A stretch of DNA of 28,934 bases from FEN-1219 sp035644475 (GTDB lineage Bacteria > Pseudomonadota > Gammaproteobacteria > Steroidobacterales > Rariloculaceae), in the NCBI GenBank assembly GCA_035644475.1, contig DASQOL010000177.1, forward strand, positions 1 to 28,934. The letters run 5' to 3'. A program made the position numbers and the translations under genes. Shown here in pieces: positions 24,357-28,934 of this stretch; position 1 is the first letter of the stretch; every line of letters begins with the position of its first letter. The notes beneath the pieces were generated by a model. That model did not search any database. It saw only the letters and a program-made list of their open reading frames with translations, and was not told the origin of the DNA.

Positions 24357-25040
24357 CTAGCCGCCGCCGAGGCTGAAGTTGACGGCGATCGAGATGCGCT
24401 CGCGCGTGCCGCGATACGGGCGCACGCCGTGCGAGAGCCAGCTCGGGAAGACGACGCACATGCCGGCCCGCGGCGTGAGCCTCTGGGCCTCGCCGAGGGC
24501 AGCGCCGTCCGGGCCGGGAAACGTCAGCATCGGCGCGTACATGACCGGGGCCACGCCGCGCGGATCCTGGATCTCGAACTCGCCGCCGAGGGAGGCGTCG
24601 GCGCCGATGCCGCCGTCGTCGACGTAGTAAGTCGCGGACCACAGTGCGCCGGGATGGGTATGGAACTGGTTGCCATGGCCCTGCCGGTTGACGTTGGCCC
24701 AACAGTTGATCGCCCACTTGAGATCGTGCCGCTTGCCGGCGCGGTCGACGGTGACCTCGTCGGCGATGGCGCGGGTAAAGCTGAGCACCCTCTGCATCGG
24801 CGCGCCGCCCCATTGGTGGAGGTCCCAACTCGATTGCCAGCCGCCGTGGTTGGAACGCTGCACCGACTCCGTGGCCGCCTCGCGGGCGAGGATGATGCGC
24901 TTGAGCTCGACGTTCAGTGTCTCCGCGTCCGGCAGGCTTGCGATCACAAGCGGCGTCGGAAAGAGATTGATCAGCGTCAGTGGTGGCGCGCCGACGCCTG
25001 CGGCCCCTTGCGGCCCGCCGGATGACCCGCGGTCGGCCAT
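24357..25040 (-). CDS. TIGR02466-type 2OG-Fe(II) oxygenase
   Basis: A 227-residue dioxygenase. After LFPTPL near the start, the iron site is at His127-x-His129 (NQFHTHPGALWSATYYV), with His204 (SWLSHGVRPY) and Arg215 (ERISIAVNF) as remaining ligand and cosubstrate anchor. FPSWLSHGV and the closing RISIAVNF are hallmarks of the family. The N-terminal domain of the next gene is a diverged relative. The ATG at 25040 is chosen; the frame also has an ATG at 25076 without a better ribosome site. It heads a three-gene run with the two-domain oxygenase and the sulfotransferase, and is divergent from the plus-strand gene at 25196. Confidence 0.9.
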   Translation of the reverse strand: MADRGSSGGPQGAAGVGAPPLTLINLFPTPLVIASLPDAETLNVELKRIILAREAATESVQRSNHGGWQSSWDLHQWGGAPMQRVLSFTRAIADEVTVDRAGKRHDLKWAINCWANVNRQGHGNQFHTHPGALWSATYYVDDGGIGADASLGGEFEIQDPRGVAPVMYAPMLTFPGPDGAALGEAQRLTPRAGMCVVFPSWLSHGVRPYRGTRERISIAVNFSLGGG

Positions 25041-25140
25041 GCCATTTCCGCTCCGATCCTGTGGAGTGTGGAGCATCCTAGCGTTTCCGGACGCGGAATT
25101 CAGCCGCTTGCCCACGATCGAGTTCGCGGCAGAGGCCGGT

Positions 25141-25168
25141 TTGTATCGACGCGCCGGGCTCCTATATC
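25141..25168 (+). promoter_or_regulatory. Candidate sigma-70-like promoter
   Basis: TTGTAT (25141) and TATATC (25163) are 16 bp apart, the only AT-rich pair in this 155-bp divergent gap. They lie about 28 bp before the ATG at 25196, leaving room for a start site and the GGGGAGG ribosome site. Matches to consensus are modest. Confidence 0.35.
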
Positions 25169-25195
25169 CTGAAACCGAAGGGGGAGGATGAGCTC

Positions 25196-25930
25196 ATGCT
25201 GACCGAGGAACAGGTTCGCACGTCGACCGCGAGGGGGATTTCCTTCCTCAACCGCACGCGCGAACCCTACGGCTTGTGGTTCATGAGCATGATGCATCGG
25301 CTCTTCGGGGTCCCGGACTTCGCCGATGCGCTCAAACGCTACGACGAGGTGGTGCGCGAGCGGCCGAAAGAGGAGGCGGCGCTATTACGCGTGCTTCGAC
25401 GCCTGAACGACGCCAACAATCCGCTCCAACCGGACGACTGGGATCACGTGGAGATCTTCACGGACCAGCTCCTCGCTTGCGCGCTCTATTGCGATCGACT
25501 GGGCTTGCCCCCGGACTACGCCGCCACGCTCGAGGAGGCCGTGAGGACGGGGGGATACTCCGCCACGCACGTGCTCTTGGCATGGATCTGGCTGCACGAC
25601 AACCGCTGCCAGTTGGCCGTGCGGGAAGGGTTCGTCGAAGACATGTATCGCGCCAACGCCGCGATCCTCGACGACAGCCCTACCCTCCTCGTGAACGACC
25701 TCAAGCTCGAGGCCGCCGCGTTCCTCTGCATGGCGCGCCAGGGTAGCCGCGTGGACCCTCGTTTCGTTCGGCAAGTCGTCTCGATCCAGAGAGCCGACGG
25801 CGGCTGGGGGAAGCTGGACGCGCCGAACCCGGATAACCCGGACGAGTCCTCTTGGCACTCGACGACTCTGGCCCTGTTGCTCTTGCTGCACGTGAGATTT
25901 CCCGGCACGCCGAACAGCGTCTCGACGTAA
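25196..25930 (+). CDS. Alpha-helical repeat protein resembling squalene-cyclase/prenyltransferase folds
   Basis: A 244-residue soluble, mostly helical protein. QRADGGWG at 199-206 is a QW-type motif of the squalene cyclase/prenyltransferase repeat family, followed by SSWHSTTLALLLLLH. The N-terminal GISFLNRTREPYGLWF looks like a diverged first repeat. The catalytic DXDD of hopene cyclases is absent and the protein is about a third of their length, so enzyme activity of that kind is unlikely. The ATG at 25196 has an excellent ribosome site, GGGGAGG. It is the first of two plus-strand genes, with a 31-bp gap to the next. The actual function is unknown. Confidence 0.8.
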   Translation: MLTEEQVRTSTARGISFLNRTREPYGLWFMSMMHRLFGVPDFADALKRYDEVVRERPKEEAALLRVLRRLNDANNPLQPDDWDHVEIFTDQLLACALYCDRLGLPPDYAATLEEAVRTGGYSATHVLLAWIWLHDNRCQLAVREGFVEDMYRANAAILDDSPTLLVNDLKLEAAAFLCMARQGSRVDPRFVRQVVSIQRADGGWGKLDAPNPDNPDESSWHSTTLALLLLLHVRFPGTPNSVST

Positions 25931-25961
25931 CCGCGGATCCCTTCCCCCGGGAACACGACAG

Positions 25962-26291
25962 ATGAGCAAGAGCTCGGAGATCGAGAAGTACGGCCTGCAC
26001 AACTACGACGATTTCCTTTGCTTGCGCCCGTCCTGGCCTCTGGGAGCCAGGGTGCCGACGGCCCCGAGGTTCGTACGTTGGGTTTGGAGGCACGGACGGG
26101 CTCTGATGTCGCTGTCGGCGCTGGCGTATGTCGCTCTCGCCGTGGCGCAATTCGGGTCCGATCCGCAGCGCTGGCTCAGCCGCGGCTCACTGGCGGCGAA
26201 GGTGTTGGTCGCCGCCGAGATCGGGCTCGCCGCCTACCTATTCCTGTCGTCCCGCGTGCGGCAAGCGTTCCTGGATTTCCCTGCTGCCTGA
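25962..26291 (+). CDS. Small membrane protein, two predicted helices
   Basis: A 109-residue protein with a hydrophilic N-terminus (SKSSEIEKYGLHNYDDF) and two probable membrane segments at about 46-63 and 80-97. No family is recognised. Its ATG lies 31 bp after the preceding plus-strand gene, so the two are probably co-transcribed. Its stop is only 4 bp from the stop of the convergent glycosyltransferase. Confidence 0.7.
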   Translation: MSKSSEIEKYGLHNYDDFLCLRPSWPLGARVPTAPRFVRWVWRHGRALMSLSALAYVALAVAQFGSDPQRWLSRGSLAAKVLVAAEIGLAAYLFLSSRVRQAFLDFPAA

Positions 26292-26295
26292 GAGC

Positions 26296-27036
26296 TCACG
26301 CGGACGTGACTCCGCTGCCGAAGTCACACAGCAACTGGAGCAGGGAATTCGATTCCGTGCTCTTCGAGAGCTTGTGCGTGAGCTTGAACACGGGACTCGG
26401 GGGCGAAGCGAGGGCGGCAATGTCGTCCGGCGTTGCCGCGGACGTGAGCCGGTCGTCTTCCGGGCCGAAGTGAAATGCGTGTCGCGCAGGCAGGGACGGT
26501 GTCGCATCCCACTCCGAGCGAAAGCTCGCATCCTCCTCGTAGAGGGCCCCAAACAGGCTGTGGAACCAGAAATAGTCGTGACGGCTGTCTCTCCCGGTCC
26601 AGTACCCCGCAACGCTCGCTCGCCATCTGGCCACGATGCCGCACGGGACTGACGCGGCGAGAAACCAACTCGCAATCATCCGGTCCGGAGTCGGACGCTC
26701 GAACGCAAAGAACCCGCTTCGCATGCGCTGTGGGAGCCACTCGTCGAGCGGTTGGGCGCACATGGTCGTGGCATCGGCCCAGACGCCGCCGTGGCTGTGC
26801 AAGAGCTCGATGCGAATCTGGTCGGCGAACGCCTCGGGCTCCTTTGGAGCGGCAGCGATCCGTGCGAAGGCCTGGGCGCTGAGGTGCTGGTCGAGCACCG
26901 ATCCATCGAGTGCGCGGATCTCCCATCCCGGGTTCAGTCTGCGCCAGCTGTTCAAGCAGGCTCGAGCGACGGGGGGAGCTTCGTTCCAACCCTGGAGCCA
27001 AAGCAGCCATAGGACTTTGGGAAGACTAGCTGTCAC
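26296..27036 (-). CDS. Capsular-polysaccharide-type glycosyltransferase
   Basis: A 246-residue protein of the Caps_synth/GT32-like group. It opens with KVLWLLWLQGWNEAPP, has NPGWEIRALDG, and then the conserved QIRIELLHSHGGVWADAT, whose WAD (Asp88) takes the place of the metal/sugar-nucleotide DxD. It should transfer a sugar to a glycan or other acceptor. The start is taken as GTG at 27036 because no ATG fits the beginning of the fold; there is no ribosome site, and the start lies 33 bp after the terminator of the receptor gene. It may depend on read-through or on a weak promoter in that gap. Confidence 0.82.
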   Translation of the reverse strand: MTASLPKVLWLLWLQGWNEAPPVARACLNSWRRLNPGWEIRALDGSVLDQHLSAQAFARIAAAPKEPEAFADQIRIELLHSHGGVWADATTMCAQPLDEWLPQRMRSGFFAFERPTPDRMIASWFLAASVPCGIVARWRASVAGYWTGRDSRHDYFWFHSLFGALYEEDASFRSEWDATPSLPARHAFHFGPEDDRLTSAATPDDIAALASPPSPVFKLTHKLSKSTESNSLLQLLCDFGSGVTSA

Positions 27037-27068
27037 GTTGAAACAGGGTCCGAGAAATCTTCTCCCCC

Positions 27069-27098
27069 AAAAAAAAGCGGCGGGCCAAAGCCCGCCGC
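27069..27098 (-). terminator. Intrinsic terminator of the downstream-edge receptor gene
   Basis: On the minus strand, GCGGCGGGC and GCCCGCCGC form a perfect 9-bp stem with a TTTG loop, followed at once by eight T. It lies about 30 bp beyond the stop of the receptor gene. This is the clearest terminator in the window. Confidence 0.93.
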
Positions 27099-27128
27099 CA
27101 AGATCAAGATCTCAAGACTCCCGTTGGA

Positions 27129-28934
27129 TCAGAAGTCCATCGTCATGCTGATGAAGTACGTGCGTCCGAGCGGGTCGTACGTGGAACCGTCACCGGTGTG
27201 CGTACAGTCCGTCGCGAACTGGTACGGAAGAGCGGCCGTCGGCGTGGTCGTCGGATTGGAGTTCAGGCACGGCGGGTCCTTGTCGAGCAGGTTCTCCAAG
27301 CCCATGCTCACCGTGTACTTGTCGTTGAACCGGATATTCCCGGACAGCGACATCAGGCCGTAGGCCGGCAACGAGTTGTACACGCAAGCCACCGAGGCGG
27401 CATTCGTGCGACACGCGTTGTTATCCAGCGCCGGCCAGTACTGGTGCGTCACCGACAGGTTCCACATGCCTCGACCGTAGCCCACCGTGGTGAATACGCG
27501 GTAGTCGTAGTTCAGGCACTGGAGCTGTAGCGAGCACAGGTTGAAGCCCTTCCAGTCGGTCGCCGCGAGCGCCGGTGCGTCCTGCGTGATCTCGTGGATG
27601 GTGGTGGTCAACGACGAGTTGAGGTTGAGCGAGCCGCCGCCCGACAGCTGGTGCGACCAGTTGAGCTGCAAGTCGACGCCTTCGAAGGCCGCCCGACCCA
27701 GGTTGTTGAACGATCGATTGATGATACCGCCGCCGCCGTTGGTCGGATTCCTAAGGATGCGCTGGCACGACGCGTTGGTGATATCGGCAGTCGGGTTGAA
27801 CTGCATGTCGAGGCAGGTCTGGTACGTCGCGTCGGAACCTTCGAGCGCGATCATGTTCGCGATGTCGATCTTCCACCAGTCGACCGTGAGCCTCCAGTCC
27901 TCGAGCAAGTCCATCGCAACGCCCAACGTCCACGTATCTGCCTGCTCCTCCCGCAAGTTCGGGTTACCGAAGCTGTTCGGGATACCGGCCGCACCGACCG
28001 TGTCCTGCGTGCGATTGGGGTCGTAGTAGAACGCCGCGCCCTGTGCGCCCATCAACTGCTGGCAGAGGGCCAGCGATTGCAGGTTCTGCGCGTTCGGCGT
28101 GCCGGGGTTCGCCGCTGACACGTAATTCGCCGGTGTCGCGCTGAACGTGCCGGGCGCCGAAAGGCCCTTGGAGCACCAGTCACGCGACGCGCCGCCGGGC
28201 CCGAAGATCTGCGTCCGGTTGATGTAGAGCTCGCCCAGGTTCGGCGCTCGGAACGCGCGGTTGAAGCCGCCGCGGATCCGGTAGCGCGGAGAGATGCCCC
28301 AGTCGACCAACGCCTTGTAGGTGTTGAGGTTGGGCATCTGCGGCATGCTCCAATCCGAGATACGGGCGCCGAGCTCGAGGTTGAAGTGCTCTACGCCCTT
28401 GCGGCCGTCCGAGATGATCGGCACGAGCAGCTCGCCGTAGATCTCGCTGACGTGGAATTTGCCCTCGCTGTGCTCGGTGGGGAACAGACCCGCGACCGTA
28501 TCGATCTCGTTCTGCTGGTCGCTCAAGTTGTCCGGCGTGTAGTCGAAGCCGTTTTCGCGATAGCTGGCGCCGAGCGCGTACTGGAGCGGGCCGGCCTTCA
28601 TCTGGGCGAGGTCGCCCGTGAGGTTGGCCTCGAAGGTGGTCTGCGTCATCTCCTGCAAGTTCTTCAGAGCCGGCGCGACGATCGCGATGCAGTCATCCGA
28701 GACCTGCCGATTGTCCGCGACAGGGAGGCCCGAGGTGCAGCGCGGAGCGGTCTCCGCAAAGCCGCCGGCCTCCCACGGATTCGGATCGAAGATCGCGTTC
28801 TTGCCGAAATTCGGGAAGGCCAACACGTCTCGGTACGAGTGGAGTCTCGTCGAGCCGAGCTGGTTGACGGTGTTGTCCGAGCGGCCCGTGGCGAGGTTCA
28901 TGTCCCAGGAATGGTTGCCGCTCGGGAAGTCTCC
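27129..28934 (-). CDS. TonB-dependent receptor, cysteine-rich (5' end outside window)
   Basis: The C-terminal 601 residues of a receptor; the frame is open to the window edge, so plug and signal peptide are not visible. The barrel shows RIRGGFNRAFRAPNLGELY, NPNLREEQADTWTLGVAM, WWKIDIANMI, GLENLLDKDPP and the terminal TYFISMTMDF. These are typical of the large receptors common in Xanthomonads and Caulobacter, a different subfamily from the two receptors at 2946-8839. Twelve cysteines occur as six close pairs, probably disulfides in surface loops. An intrinsic terminator follows. The ligand is unknown; receptors of this group often serve peptides or sugars rather than iron chelates. Confidence 0.95.
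   Translation of the reverse strand, partial: GDFPSGNHSWDMNLATGRSDNTVNQLGSTRLHSYRDVLAFPNFGKNAIFDPNPWEAGGFAETAPRCTSGLPVADNRQVSDDCIAIVAPALKNLQEMTQTTFEANLTGDLAQMKAGPLQYALGASYRENGFDYTPDNLSDQQNEIDTVAGLFPTEHSEGKFHVSEIYGELLVPIISDGRKGVEHFNLELGARISDWSMPQMPNLNTYKALVDWGISPRYRIRGGFNRAFRAPNLGELYINRTQIFGPGGASRDWCSKGLSAPGTFSATPANYVSAANPGTPNAQNLQSLALCQQLMGAQGAAFYYDPNRTQDTVGAAGIPNSFGNPNLREEQADTWTLGVAMDLLEDWRLTVDWWKIDIANMIALEGSDATYQTCLDMQFNPTADITNASCQRILRNPTNGGGGIINRSFNNLGRAAFEGVDLQLNWSHQLSGGGSLNLNSSLTTTIHEITQDAPALAATDWKGFNLCSLQLQCLNYDYRVFTTVGYGRGMWNLSVTHQYWPALDNNACRTNAASVACVYNSLPAYGLMSLSGNIRFNDKYTVSMGLENLLDKDPPCLNSNPTTTPTAALPYQFATDCTHTGDGSTYDPLGRTYFISMTMDF

Overview
The window is high-GC DNA, about two thirds G+C by eye, with long antisense open frames opposite every real gene. 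The content points to a gammaproteobacterium of the Steroidobacter/Nevskia/Xanthomonad kind: three TonB-dependent receptors, a FecI/FecR pair, a complete TtpC-TonB2-type energising operon and several Fe(II)/2-oxoglutarate oxygenases. The taxonomic placement is inference from gene content. No rRNA, tRNA, CRISPR array or insertion sequence was seen. All genes are on the minus strand except two small ones at 25196-26291.

Region A (1-10455, transcribed right to left) is a receptor cassette. An ECF sigma factor and a FecR-type regulator are followed by a TonB-dependent receptor with an N-terminal STN signalling domain. Then come a second receptor of the same subfamily, a secreted protein made of two TonB C-terminal-like domains, and a large amidase-signature lipoprotein cut by the window edge. 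Both receptors contain a canonical 12-residue EF-hand loop at the equivalent place. A 26-bp near-perfect palindrome lies just upstream of the second receptor. The layout suggests surface-signalled uptake of an amide-containing compound followed by hydrolysis at the envelope.

Region B (10760-14158) holds an exported amidohydrolase overlapping a PKHD-type 2OG oxygenase, then two tandem small secreted beta-rich proteins that are paralogues of each other.

Region C (14202-20903) is a tightly packed operon: DUF3450 protein, TtpC-like long ExbB, short ExbB, ExbD, TonB and two paralogous TPR proteins. Start and stop codons overlap or nearly touch through most of it. This is the TonB2 arrangement known from Vibrio and Shewanella, but the short ExbB lacks most of its cytoplasmic loop and the TPR gene is duplicated. 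It could power the receptors of the window.

Region D (21082-25040) runs in the same direction: a TIGR02466-type 2OG oxygenase, a two-domain 2OG oxygenase and a sulfotransferase, then a six-cysteine secreted protein with a decayed tandem copy behind it. It looks like a hydroxylation/sulfation cassette of unknown substrate.

Region E (25196-28934) has two plus-strand genes (a squalene-cyclase-like alpha-helical repeat protein and a small membrane protein), a convergent glycosyltransferase of the capsular-polysaccharide type, a textbook intrinsic terminator and the 3' part of a third, cysteine-rich TonB-dependent receptor.
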